From Corynebacterium rhinophilum (GTDB taxonomy: Bacteria; Actinomycetota; Actinomycetes; Mycobacteriales; Mycobacteriaceae): a stretch of DNA of 48,040 nucleotides. The position numbers were made by a program, and so were the translations under genes. The stretch covers positions 1-48,040 of the forward strand of contig NZ_JASPHQ010000019.1 of the NCBI RefSeq assembly GCF_030227225.1, in the 5' to 3' direction. Position 1 is the first letter of the stretch; each line of letters opens with the position of its first letter. The notes below the pieces were generated by a model that worked only from the letters and a program-made list of their open reading frames with translations, ran no database searches and was not told the origin of the DNA. This document shows, piece by piece, positions 1-8,388 of the stretch.

Positions 1-93
1 GTTACGGAATCGAAAGGTACTACGGTGGTCGCCGGCCTCATTCATAAGGGGCCCACCGTCAGTTACAGATACACCACGCTACTGGACGCAACC
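1..93 (-). mobile_element. 5' end of an IS256-family element (IS256-B), cut by window edge
   Basis: The stretch around 66-93 closely matches 27899-27926, which ends the deleted IS256 copy there. The terminal motif GGACGCAACC is shared. On the minus strand a reading frame opens with ATG at 41 (MRPATTVVPFDSV...) and runs out of the window, which would be the transposase N-terminus. The assignment to IS256 comes from the copy at 27820-27926, where the same end co-occurs with an IS256-type transposase C-terminus. The inner boundary near 93 is where PadR coding sequence starts. Confidence 0.55.
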
Positions 94-96
94 AAC

Positions 97-257
97 CGAG
101 TTAAAAGCGGATACACGGTACCGCTTTTAAAATCTCCAAGATTGAAACTTACGAGCATCTTTCTGATCTCATAACCGTATGACTCTCCCTTTGAAAGAAT
201 CGCCAGAATCGACAAGGGCAATACCGAAGATGCAATTTTACGAGTCCATTGCTTCAC
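97..257 (-). pseudogene. PadR-family transcriptional regulator, truncated by IS256
   Basis: The first ~54 residues are a typical PadR winged-helix N-terminus: an ILAIL helix, the SYGYEI motif, then SGTVYPLLTRL of the recognition helix region. Intact PadR proteins are about 100-180 aa. Here the frame passes at about position 97 into the IS256 end and adds nine foreign residues before a stop. PadR proteins are usually auto-repressing sensors of phenolics, drugs or envelope stress and sit beside the transporter they control; that partner is not visible. The start at 257 fits the family and has the operator-like palindromes 298-323 upstream. The gene should be non-functional because the dimerisation helices are lost. 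Confidence 0.75.
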
Positions 258-297
258 GAAACCTCCAACAAATATTTCAACCCAAGATAGGTCGATA

Positions 298-323
298 ACC
301 TATATAGGTAGCAATTCTACCTA
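298..323. promoter_or_regulatory. Palindromic operator-like site upstream of padR
   Basis: Two overlapping perfect inverted repeats are visible. ACCTATATAGGT lies at 298-309, and TAGGTAG-caatt-CTACCTA at 305-323. They lie 40-66 bp upstream of the PadR start, where PadR proteins commonly bind to repress their own promoter. The assignment is inference from position and symmetry. Confidence 0.5.
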
Positions 324-360
324 CGATAAGGGTTGTCCCTCTAAAATGCGCGGACTTAAG

Positions 361-552
361 TCAATTGATTTTCTTTACACCATTCTCAAAGAGAATATGG
401 GCAATGGCACTAGCCCTGTCCTTAACCACAGGGGTCGCATTCAGCCGCTTACCAGCAACACCACGGAAACCAATGACGCCTGAATAGGCCAACTCTTCTA
501 TAAAAACGACACCACACGAAAGGACGCAACCGCTATTTGCGGGCAACCCCAA
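361..552 (-). CDS. Uncharacterised 63-aa ORF in the padR upstream region
   Basis: A 63-codon frame upstream of, and in the same direction as, padR. It has no domain I recognise, no membrane segment and no convincing ribosome-binding site. Its base composition is lower in GC than the neighbouring core genes, like the rest of 100-560. It may be the C-terminal remnant of a gene removed by IS activity, or simply chance. The rest of 258-727 holds only the padR operator and the terminator at 679-708. Confidence 0.15.
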   Translation of the reverse strand: MGLPANSGCVLSCGVVFIEELAYSGVIGFRGVAGKRLNATPVVKDRASAIAHILFENGVKKIN

Positions 553-678
553 TATTCTTAAAAGTGTCCGGATCCCCTCCTGCTACTTAACCCCTGTCTT
601 CGACGCCGCGGGCTTCCGCTCGCGCCGCCCGCTCTATCTGGCCTACCACCGGAATGGAAGTACACTGCATGCATGATG

Positions 679-708
679 AAAGGGCTGAGGTTTCCCTCAG
701 CCCTTTTT
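679..708. terminator. Strong stem-loop terminator
   Basis: Perfect 12-bp stem AAAGGGCTGAGG (679-690) and CCTCAGCCCTTT (695-706) with a TTTC loop, followed by T's to 708. It lies just beyond the stop of the arsenate-reductase-like gene and can also work on the plus strand, separating the IS/PadR segment from the core genes. Confidence 0.8.
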
Positions 709-727
709 GCTTTCGCCCTGCCTTAGG

Positions 728-1315
728 CTAGACGCGCACGGATTCAGTTACCGGGTCGATGCCCAGCTTGTTCAGCATGTAGTAGACGCGGGCCTCTAGG
801 TCATCGGCAAGCTCGCGGGCCTGCTCAACGGCCTCAGCCGGGGCGATGTCCCAGATCTTGATGTCCTTGCCGGCCTCATCGCGCTCGACCTCGCGACCCA
901 GGTACACGATGTAATCCGGCATGGCCACGGTCCGCACCTCTTCGAGGTACTTCTTGGGAGCCTGGCCCATGCCGCGCTCGCTCATGACGTGCGCCAGGTG
1001 GTCATTGCCGTCATTTTCCGGGTGGGCGGCGGCGGTATCGACGTAGAGCGCCTCCCCCGCGTGCTTTTTGGTGAGGTCCGCGGCGGCCTTGGCCAGGGCG
1101 TGGTTATTGCCTGCGGCGAAGCGAACGTGGATGCGGTGGGCGCCGAAGAACTCGCGCACCTCGCGCTCTACCAGCACAGGGATGAATTCCACGAGCCCGG
1201 CGTGGGCGGTGTGCTTGGCGATGACCTCGTCCAACTTCGCATCGATTTCAGCACGGGTATATCCGTGACCGTACTTGGTGTGCAGGTCGTGACGGAGGGT
1301 TTCAAACCGGTTCAT
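728..1315 (-). CDS. Arsenate-reductase-like (LMW phosphatase fold) protein with N-terminal three-helix domain; catalytic loop missing
   Basis: 195 aa starting MNRFETLRHDLH. Residues ~1-60 match the helical dimerisation segment found in front of actinobacterial ArsC proteins (DEVIAKHTAH..FIPVLVEREVREFF). Residues ~62-190 follow the low-molecular-weight phosphatase/ArsC fold and end with a family-like IKIWDIAPAE..ARELADDLEARV helix. The expected CX5R phosphate-binding loop (as in VCVHNAGRS) aligns to FAAGNNHALA, so both the nucleophilic Cys and the Arg are absent. The protein has no cysteine at all. It is therefore probably not a reductase and may be a binding or regulatory paralogue. The frame continues upstream to 1495, but that part overlaps the divergent promoter, so the start at 1315 is preferred. 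Divergent from pabAB. Confidence 0.7.
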   Translation of the reverse strand: MNRFETLRHDLHTKYGHGYTRAEIDAKLDEVIAKHTAHAGLVEFIPVLVEREVREFFGAHRIHVRFAAGNNHALAKAAADLTKKHAGEALYVDTAAAHPENDGNDHLAHVMSERGMGQAPKKYLEEVRTVAMPDYIVYLGREVERDEAGKDIKIWDIAPAEAVEQARELADDLEARVYYMLNKLGIDPVTESVRV

Positions 1316-1355
1316 TGTTATCCCCTTTCCTGGATTCTTTCCCCGTTTGCTTGTT

Positions 1356-1372
1356 GTTAACTTAAAGTTAAC
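1356..1372. promoter_or_regulatory. Operator-like inverted repeat
   Basis: GTTAACTT-a-AAGTTAAC is a perfect 8-bp inverted repeat, 41 bp upstream of the arsenate-reductase-like start and about 110 bp upstream of pabAB. Its AT-rich symmetry is unlike the GC-rich surroundings. The binding protein is unknown. Confidence 0.45.
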
Positions 1373-1464
1373 TTTACAACGCGGTGTGACATACGTCAAT
1401 TGGTCGGTCGTAACCCAGTAGTTAAGGCGCGCGTGGAGCAAGTTACGCGTGGGGCGCACTGGGC

Positions 1465-1482
1465 TATAGACTCTGCCTTTGA
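1465..1482 (+). promoter_or_regulatory. Probable -10 element of pabAB, leaderless start
   Basis: TATAGA at 1465-1470 lies 11 bp before the ATG at 1482, and no purine-rich ribosome-binding site is present between them. This geometry fits a leaderless mRNA, which is common in corynebacteria. The -35 region is weak. Confidence 0.45.
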
Positions 1483-3329
1483 TGATCCTGCTCATTGATA
1501 ATTACGACTCGTACACGTTTAACCTCGCCCACCTCATCGCAGAGGTCTCCGGAACCGAGCCGCTCGTCGTTCCCGCGGGCGAGGCCGCCAACATTCCAGA
1601 TCGCGTGCGCGTCGGCGAGTTCAGCCACGTGGTTATCTCCCCTGGTCCAGGAACCCCGGAGGAAGAAAACGACTTTGGCATGTCCCGGCACGTTATCGAG
1701 GCAGCCGCCGCAGCGCGGATTCCCCTGCTCGGCGTCTGCCTTGGCCACCAAGGCTTGGCGATGCTCGCCGGTGCCCGCATAAGCCGCGCGCCCGAACCGC
1801 GCCACGGCTTTGTCTCCACCATTAGCCATTCCGGCGAGGGAATTTTTGCCACCATCCCGCAGGACTTTCAGGTGGTGCGCTATCACTCGCTGCACATTGA
1901 ACCTGCCCCCGGCATCACCGTGCATGCCCGCAGCGAGGACGGCACCGTCCAGGCCCTCAAGGTCGATGGCCTGCCTCATTGGGGCGTGCAATTCCACCCC
2001 GAATCGGTGCTGACACAGCACGGCGCGACCCTGCTGCGCAATTTCCTCGGCGGTTTTCGCCTCCTCCACCGCGAGGTCCCCGGCGCGATTGACTGCCCCA
2101 GCGTCTTCGCGGCGCTGCAGGCAGACGGCAACGATGCCTTCTTCCTCGATTCCGCCGATGCGCGCGGGCGCTATAGCATTCTTGGCGATGCTACCGGCCC
2201 GCTTAGCCGCTCCTTTCGCTACCGGCTTGGCGATGCCCCCGATATCCTCACCACCCTCGAGCGTGAGCTATCCACGCAGGTCTTTGACGCGCCGGATCTG
2301 CCATTTACCGGCGGGGTGGTCGGCTACCTCGGCTACGAATGCGCGCAGCTTACCCTGCCCATCCAACTGCGCCACCGCTCGCCTTATCCCGATGCCTACT
2401 TCATCCGGCCGCAGTCCTTCCTCGTCTATGATCACCACCGGCAAGTAGCGCACCTGTGCTGCCTCGACGGCGACGGCGCGCAGGGCCTGCTCGACCGGCT
2501 GGAGGAAGCCCTGGAAGGTGGGCAGGTGGGAAGCGAGGGGGCATCGGCAAGCGCGGGTGCCTGGCGCACCACCGACTACCTGGCCCGGATCCAGCGCGCC
2601 CAAGAGCTCTTGCACGCCGGGGAAAGCTACGAGGTGTGCCTGACCGATACCTATTCCGCGCAGGCGACCGGCGATATTTATGCGGCGCTGCGCCGGCACA
2701 ACCCGGCACCGTACGCGGCGCATCTGGTCTTTAACGGCGTGGAAATCTGCAGCGCTTCGCCCGAGCGCTTCCTCAGCGTGCGCGATAACCGCGTCGAGGC
2801 TAAGCCCATCAAGGGCACCATTCCGGCCCACCAAGACCCCGCGCTGCTTCGCGATGACCCCAAGACCCGCGCCGAAAACCTCATGATCGTAGACCTTTTG
2901 CGCAACGATTTATCCCGCGTGTGCGAGCCCGGCACCGTGCGCGTTCCGGGGCTGATGAACGTGGAAAGCTACGCCACCGTGCACCAGCTGGTCTCCACAA
3001 TCACCGGCCAGTTGCGCCCCGGCGCCACCGCGCTCGATGCCATCCGCGCTGCTTTCCCGCCCGGCTCCATGACCGGCGCGCCGAAGCTGCGCACCTGCGA
3101 GATCATCGATGCCCTCGAGGCAGGACCCCGCGGCGTGTATTCCGGAATCGTGGGCTACCTCGGCTATTCCGGCGAGGCGGATTTCAGCGTGGTGATCCGC
3201 ACTGCGGTGCGCGCGGGTTCCGAGGTCACTGTTGGCGCCGGGGGGGCCATCGTCCTCGACTCCGATCCCGCAGCCGAGCTGGCCGAAAGGAACCTCAAAG
3301 CCCAATCGGTCCTAGGGGCGTGGTCATGA
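1482..3329 (+). CDS. pabAB: Aminodeoxychorismate synthase, fused glutamine amidotransferase and PABB
   Basis: Converts chorismate plus glutamine to 4-amino-4-deoxychorismate for folate synthesis. Residues ~1-195 are a class I glutamine amidotransferase: start MILLIDNYDSYTFN, oxyanion strand SPGPGTPEE, nucleophile Cys ~86 in GVCLGHQG, and the HPES His/Glu. Residues ~210-610 are the chorismate-utilising domain with PIKGT (the PABB-type lysine motif, not anthranilate synthase), ENLMIVDLLRNDLSRV and GSMTGAPKLRT. The ~615-aa length fits fused PabAB. An in-frame TTG lies one codon upstream (1479), but ATG 1482 matches the family N-terminus. Its stop overlaps the pabC start (ATGA), so the two are translationally coupled. 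Confidence 0.93.
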   Translation: MILLIDNYDSYTFNLAHLIAEVSGTEPLVVPAGEAANIPDRVRVGEFSHVVISPGPGTPEEENDFGMSRHVIEAAAAARIPLLGVCLGHQGLAMLAGARISRAPEPRHGFVSTISHSGEGIFATIPQDFQVVRYHSLHIEPAPGITVHARSEDGTVQALKVDGLPHWGVQFHPESVLTQHGATLLRNFLGGFRLLHREVPGAIDCPSVFAALQADGNDAFFLDSADARGRYSILGDATGPLSRSFRYRLGDAPDILTTLERELSTQVFDAPDLPFTGGVVGYLGYECAQLTLPIQLRHRSPYPDAYFIRPQSFLVYDHHRQVAHLCCLDGDGAQGLLDRLEEALEGGQVGSEGASASAGAWRTTDYLARIQRAQELLHAGESYEVCLTDTYSAQATGDIYAALRRHNPAPYAAHLVFNGVEICSASPERFLSVRDNRVEAKPIKGTIPAHQDPALLRDDPKTRAENLMIVDLLRNDLSRVCEPGTVRVPGLMNVESYATVHQLVSTITGQLRPGATALDAIRAAFPPGSMTGAPKLRTCEIIDALEAGPRGVYSGIVGYLGYSGEADFSVVIRTAVRAGSEVTVGAGGAIVLDSDPAAELAERNLKAQSVLGAWS

Positions 3330-4078
3330 GCTCCTATATCTGGCGCGACGGCGCCTTTATCCCCTGCACCCCACCGGCCGACCCCTGCACCGTGGCCGAT
3401 TCCTGGCGGCATTCGGCAGGCCGCACGCACGGCCTCCACCTGCACTTGGAGCGCTTCGAATCCGCCGCCGGGACCTTGCCCGCCGGCTTCGTCCCCGCCA
3501 TGCTGGAGCTACTTTCAGGCGGCGAGCTCTTCCCCCGCATCGCGCTCATAACCGGTGAGCTTTACCTCGATATCCGGCCCGCCCCGGCGCCGCGCGCCCA
3601 CACGCGCCTTACTTACGTTAAGGCCCCCGATCCCCGCGTACAGCCCCTAGTCAAAGGTCCGGACCTGCCCGCCCTGGCTGCTTACCGCAGCCAGTATCAG
3701 GAAAGTGGCACCGATGACACCGCGATTGTCGATGCCCACGGCGCCATCGCGGAAACGACCACTGGCGCGCTCATCGCCTGGGACGGCGACACGTTCCTGC
3801 TTCCTACCGGAGTGCACTTGCCCAGCGTGACCCTGCGCCAGGTCCTGGACCGCTGCAAAGACTTGAGGATTTCCACCGCGCAGCGCCCGTTGACCCCGGC
3901 ACTCGCTGCGGAATATCCCCTGTGGTTCATCAATTCACTGCACGGCATTAGCCCCGTCAGCTCCATACACACACCACACGGTTCCATCACCCCGCCACCG
4001 CACCCGGCGGCCGCAAGCTGGCAAAACTGGTGGTGGCGGGGTTTTAGCCCCGCGGGTGCAGGCGAACACTGCACATAA
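3326..4078 (+). CDS. pabC: Aminodeoxychorismate lyase-like class IV PLP enzyme
   Basis: 250 aa beginning MSSYIWRDGAFIPC, with a 4-bp overlap with pabAB. It is predicted to release pyruvate from aminodeoxychorismate to give p-aminobenzoate. Class IV aminotransferase features visible are an arginine-containing HGLHLHLERF helix, a PLP lysine candidate in VKGPDLPALAAYRSQYQ, AIVDAHGAIAETTTGALIAWDGD (the family's G-x-hydroxyl Glu/Thr segment), and LPSVTLRQVL near the cofactor phosphate. The last residues (PAGAGEHCT) and the TAA at 4076-4078 lie at or inside the 65-bp repeat that begins at 4072. The native C-terminus may thus have been replaced by repeat DNA. The symbol rests on coupling with pabAB as well as sequence. 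Confidence 0.85.
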   Translation: MSSYIWRDGAFIPCTPPADPCTVADSWRHSAGRTHGLHLHLERFESAAGTLPAGFVPAMLELLSGGELFPRIALITGELYLDIRPAPAPRAHTRLTYVKAPDPRVQPLVKGPDLPALAAYRSQYQESGTDDTAIVDAHGAIAETTTGALIAWDGDTFLLPTGVHLPSVTLRQVLDRCKDLRISTAQRPLTPALAAEYPLWFINSLHGISPVSSIHTPHGSITPPPHPAAASWQNWWWRGFSPAGAGEHCT

Positions 4079-4136
4079 CACTCAACACAACACTCAACAT
4101 GTGCAGTGTTGTGTTGAGTGTTCGTGTTGAGTGTTG
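4072..4136. repeat. 65-bp direct repeat with long hairpin, copy 1 (downstream of AlbA_2 gene)
   Basis: Identical over 65 bp to 5694-5758 and in the same orientation. Inside, AACACTCAACACAACAC (4077-4093) and GTGTTGTGTTGAGTGTT (4106-4122) form a 17-bp perfect stem with a 12-nt loop. After the stem the heptad GTTGAGT is iterated and continues beyond the shared part to about 4150. Copy 1 overlaps the pabC stop codon. Confidence 0.95.
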
Positions 4137-4167
4137 AGTGTTGAGTGTTGGATGATCAGCCGCCTGC

Positions 4168-5643
4168 CTATTTAACCAATCGATACCTCTGTTTAGGGCT
4201 GCGCAAAGGCTCCGTACGCTCGATCCGTCCACTATCTACCAATTGGTTCAGGATTCTGCGCACCCCACCTACAGAAATCCCGGCAGCCGCCGCAAGCTCA
4301 CGGCTATTCGCAGACTGATGCTGGGCCAAATACTCCATAATCCGTTCACTAGAACCGCCGTGTATAGACGCACTCCGCTCCGGCAAAGTCATTTCACGCC
4401 GTTCAAAAGTTAACGTAAACGTGGTCAACGAATCCGCCGGCTTCGGCGGAGGAAGGAGTGTCTTTTGCAGCTGATCAAGAATCTCAATGTATCCAGTTCC
4501 ACGGTTTTCCGCCACGTACCCAGACCCTCCGGAAATCGCCGTTACTTCCAATAGCTTAGACAGGTGCTGATTCCTCGCACTTGTCATGCCTGGATTCCCA
4601 AGGTTATTGACGTTCACCATTCCAAAAAGGCCACCCGGATTAATGATTTCTAGCCGGTCAGCGTACATATCAACCTGAACCTGTGTCCCTCTAGCCTGAG
4701 GAGAATAGTCCCTGTGCATGAGCGCATTAGCAACCGCTTCCCTGACCGCTACTGGAGGATAATCCGGCAAGTCTTCTCGGAACGCTCCATCGACCACGCC
4801 GCCTACCCGCATATTTTTCTCAACCGCGAAAACCACCGCTGGCACCAATTCCGGAATCGGGCCTACAAAACTCGCGTTATCAACAAATCTTTGACCTTTG
4901 GTCGAGGTCTTGGCCGTTCCCGCATAAGCAGTAAAAGTTACGTTGAGCCGCGGGAAAAATTCTTGCGGATAAATGCCGGCTACTAATAAGCCAGCCAAGG
5001 TCGGATGAACTTCCCCATCCTCTCCTACGCCGGTAAGATGCAGGGCTTTCAATGCCCTTTCATCAGAGAACTTGCCAAAAATCCCAGGCCGCAGGCTACG
5101 TTCGCGCTCTAGGATTTGCTGGACGATGTCCCGATCGAGGTCTGCAATAGTAGCCGCCTCCACGACCTCCAGATCCCACGAGGGCTGCATCTTATTTTCT
5201 TCGAGACGATCGATTTCATAGGGCTTCAAAGGCCGGTCTTCATCGTGCTCGCGAATGTAGCTCCCGTTATATTTAGATTGCGCAGTAACCCAGCACGGTT
5301 TATCAAAAGGCGCAAGCTCGGGAATTTCCGCAACTACTACCGGCGCGCCATCGACAGCACCAATTTCTACATCGGCACGGATAGCAGGGGTCAATTTCTC
5401 CGCGCATGCCTCCACAAATGCTTTGGCTATGGACTCGGCTTGGAAGCCTTCGACGGGAAGAAACCCCGACTCCTCATCGAGGCCGAAGATGATCGTTCCA
5501 CCTTTTCCGTTGGCAAAAGCAGACACCGACCGCGTTATCTTCTTGGGCAGGCCTCCACCAGCTGCTTTTGCTTCAACCGTGCTGGTGTCTTTGCCTATGG
5601 CACGCAAATTGTGAACAATCTGCTCAATTTCTTCTAGGTCCAT
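4168..5643 (-). CDS. AlbA_2 / GHKL-ATPase / winged-helix protein (Schlafen-AlbA_2, COG2865 type)
   Basis: 491 aa. Residues ~10-135 form an AlbA_2 (Schlafen-like) nucleic-acid-binding domain: STVEAKAAGGGLPKKI, then ANGKGGTIIFGLDE, the family hallmark. Residues ~290-400 match the HATPase_c_4 region: AVREAVANALMHRDY (the N-box-like helix) and IINPGGL. Residues ~430-490 are a winged helix (NSRELAAAAGISVGGVRRIL..GRIERTE). Such proteins are annotated as transcriptional regulators or ATP-binding proteins; some are linked to toxin-antitoxin or defence loci, but no function can be fixed. It is transcribed against pabC and bracketed by the two 65-bp repeats, the upstream one ending 50 bp before its ATG. 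Its base composition is visibly less GC-rich than its neighbours, suggesting acquisition. Confidence 0.88.
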   Translation of the reverse strand: MDLEEIEQIVHNLRAIGKDTSTVEAKAAGGGLPKKITRSVSAFANGKGGTIIFGLDEESGFLPVEGFQAESIAKAFVEACAEKLTPAIRADVEIGAVDGAPVVVAEIPELAPFDKPCWVTAQSKYNGSYIREHDEDRPLKPYEIDRLEENKMQPSWDLEVVEAATIADLDRDIVQQILERERSLRPGIFGKFSDERALKALHLTGVGEDGEVHPTLAGLLVAGIYPQEFFPRLNVTFTAYAGTAKTSTKGQRFVDNASFVGPIPELVPAVVFAVEKNMRVGGVVDGAFREDLPDYPPVAVREAVANALMHRDYSPQARGTQVQVDMYADRLEIINPGGLFGMVNVNNLGNPGMTSARNQHLSKLLEVTAISGGSGYVAENRGTGYIEILDQLQKTLLPPPKPADSLTTFTLTFERREMTLPERSASIHGGSSERIMEYLAQHQSANSRELAAAAGISVGGVRRILNQLVDSGRIERTEPLRSPKQRYRLVK

Positions 5644-5693
5644 CGTTTCCCCGTTTGCCTCTCACCTTCAGCCGAGCATTACACATAACACTA

Positions 5694-5758
5694 CACATAA
5701 CACTCAACACAACACTCAACATGTGCAGTGTTGTGTTGAGTGTTCGTGTTGAGTGTTG
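5694..5758. repeat. 65-bp direct repeat with long hairpin, copy 2 (upstream of AlbA_2 gene)
   Basis: Identical to 4072-4136. It is preceded by a tandem of the 12-mer ACACATAACACT (5681-5692 and 5693-5704), so this copy has one extra leading unit, while copy 1 has extra trailing GTTGAGT units. It lies in the promoter region of the AlbA_2 gene, so it could be a target of that protein, an mRNA structure or a boundary of a mobile unit. Confidence 0.95.
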
Positions 5759-5803
5759 GGTGTTCACGCCGAGCTTTCTATTAGCTCCGGCAGATCGCGG
5801 CCT

Positions 5804-6733
5804 TTAGCCTTGGGCTCGCAGCGCACGCTTTAATTCGCTGCCAATAATGGTGCGCGCAATCAACGCATCCGAAATAATCCCGCCCATCTGGACGAACGGA
5901 TGGACTTGACCCTTAAATTCGATAGAACTCACTACATTGCCCGCATTGAGCATTCGCTCAGCGTAGTCACTTACCTCAGAGACCAACGCATCGAGTTCAC
6001 CGGTGATCACTGTCGCTGGGGGTAGCCCCGCCAGTTCGCCATTCCTGCCGGGTGACATACGGATATCCGTGCGGTCTGCAGTGCCCGCATAAGAATCATA
6101 AAAATAGTTAAGGCGCCGTCGAGTGAGGTAGTAGCCGCCGCTAAAGTCCGAGTGGGATTGCGTATCAAAGGTGGATAAATCCATGACGGGATAAATCAGC
6201 ACCTGATGCGCCAGCTGATCGCGCAGTTCTTGTGCGATGACCGCTGCGATATTGCCGCCGGCGCTGTCACCGCCCACGGCAACGCGGGCTGGATCGACAC
6301 CAACCCCCAATTCTCCTTGTAGCACCCCGTCTACTACCGCCCGGCAATCATCCAACGGTGCCGGGAAGGGGTGTTCCGGTGCACGACGATAGTGCACACT
6401 GATACACATAATTCCCGATTCTGCGGCAATATCCCGCACGGTTGTATCCGTGGTCTCTAAATCCCCCAGCACCCAGCCGCCTCCGTGGAAGAAGATGAAG
6501 GCGGGCCCTGCCGGCTGGGCATCGGAAAGCTCCCGCTCCTCCGGTATATAAACCCGCACCGTGACACCGCGCACCGAGGTCTCATACACAGACGCCATCC
6601 GGGTTTTCTTGCCCCACGCCGCTGCCGTTTTCAGCTGGGCGGCACGGTTTTCTTCCGGGCTACGCGTATCTAGCTGTGGGGCATCCTTGTTTAAGTCGAG
6701 GAATTTTTGGGCTTCAGGCTGAATGAACACCAT
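5804..6733 (-). CDS. Alpha/beta hydrolase of the HSL (hormone-sensitive lipase) family
   Basis: 309 aa cytosolic esterase or lipase. The oxyanion motif HGGGW is at ~83-87, the nucleophile elbow GGDSAGG has Ser ~157, and the acid is in GELDAL with His in GQVHPF near residue 282. All elements of the HSL/BD-FAE family are present and the length is normal. The natural substrate is probably a short-chain acyl ester. No signal peptide is visible. It is the last gene of a minus-strand run from glf; the 23-bp gap to the small gene upstream fits co-transcription, although a hairpin lies inside that gene. Confidence 0.85.
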   Translation of the reverse strand: MVFIQPEAQKFLDLNKDAPQLDTRSPEENRAAQLKTAAAWGKKTRMASVYETSVRGVTVRVYIPEERELSDAQPAGPAFIFFHGGGWVLGDLETTDTTVRDIAAESGIMCISVHYRRAPEHPFPAPLDDCRAVVDGVLQGELGVGVDPARVAVGGDSAGGNIAAVIAQELRDQLAHQVLIYPVMDLSTFDTQSHSDFSGGYYLTRRRLNYFYDSYAGTADRTDIRMSPGRNGELAGLPPATVITGELDALVSEVSDYAERMLNAGNVVSSIEFKGQVHPFVQMGGIISDALIARTIIGSELKRALRAQG

Positions 6734-6756
6734 AAAAATACTTTCCAGTGCTGCAT

Positions 6757-6972
6757 CTATTGAGCAATGCGAGCACTCATAATTGCGGGGTTAAGTAGCG
6801 GAAAGGCCCGCCGGATGTTCCGGCAGGCCTTCTTTGCTTGCTGCTTTTTCTTATCGGGAATGCGCGTTGCGCGGCTGCGCAGTTTCAAATGCTCCTGGAG
6901 CCGCTCCGGGGACATCTTCCACATGCTGCGGTCCGCGTGCCCGGGCTTGGTGTATTTCTTGCGTTGAGCCAT
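6757..6972 (-). CDS. Small basic hypothetical protein (71 aa)
   Basis: Begins MAQRKKYTKPGHAD behind a very good ribosome-binding site (TAGGAGGTGAC, 5-6 nt before ATG), which strongly supports expression. The protein is rich in Lys/Arg (IPDKKKQQAKKACRNIRR) with no membrane segment, suggesting nucleic-acid or ribosome association. I do not recognise the family. A hairpin at 6803-6831 lies within its 3' third, so either the gene ends in a structured region or this hairpin attenuates transcription into the hydrolase. Confidence 0.6.
   Translation of the reverse strand: MAQRKKYTKPGHADRSMWKMSPERLQEHLKLRSRATRIPDKKKQQAKKACRNIRRAFPLLNPAIMSARIAQ
6803..6831 (-). terminator. Terminator-like hairpin inside the small basic gene
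   Basis: AAGGCCCGCCGG (6803-6814) pairs with CCGGCAGGCCTT (6820-6831) with a single mismatch and a 5-nt loop. The minus-strand tail has only a short T run (CCTTTCC), so termination is probably partial. Confidence 0.45.
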
Positions 6973-7034
6973 GCCGTCACCTCCTAACCTGTCAGGTGAC
7001 TAAGCATAGCGTGCCCAGGGCGAATTAGCAGCTC

Positions 7035-8291
<1,257 letters not shown>

Positions 8292-8388
8292 TCACAGCTG
8301 CCACACTCGTAGCATCACTATCAATTGTTAACTTTTGGCAACCGTTTTTACAGCTACATCGGCACTTACTCAACCCAGGGAGAATAGA

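Noticed and set aside
1316..1495. N-terminal extension of the arsenate-reductase-like protein
   Set aside because: It overlaps the divergent pabAB promoter and has no homology to the family N-terminus; the start at 1315 fits better.
4072..4150. Possible CRISPR or short tandem array
   Set aside because: The heptads are contiguous without spacers, and the two large copies enclose a gene; no cas genes are present.
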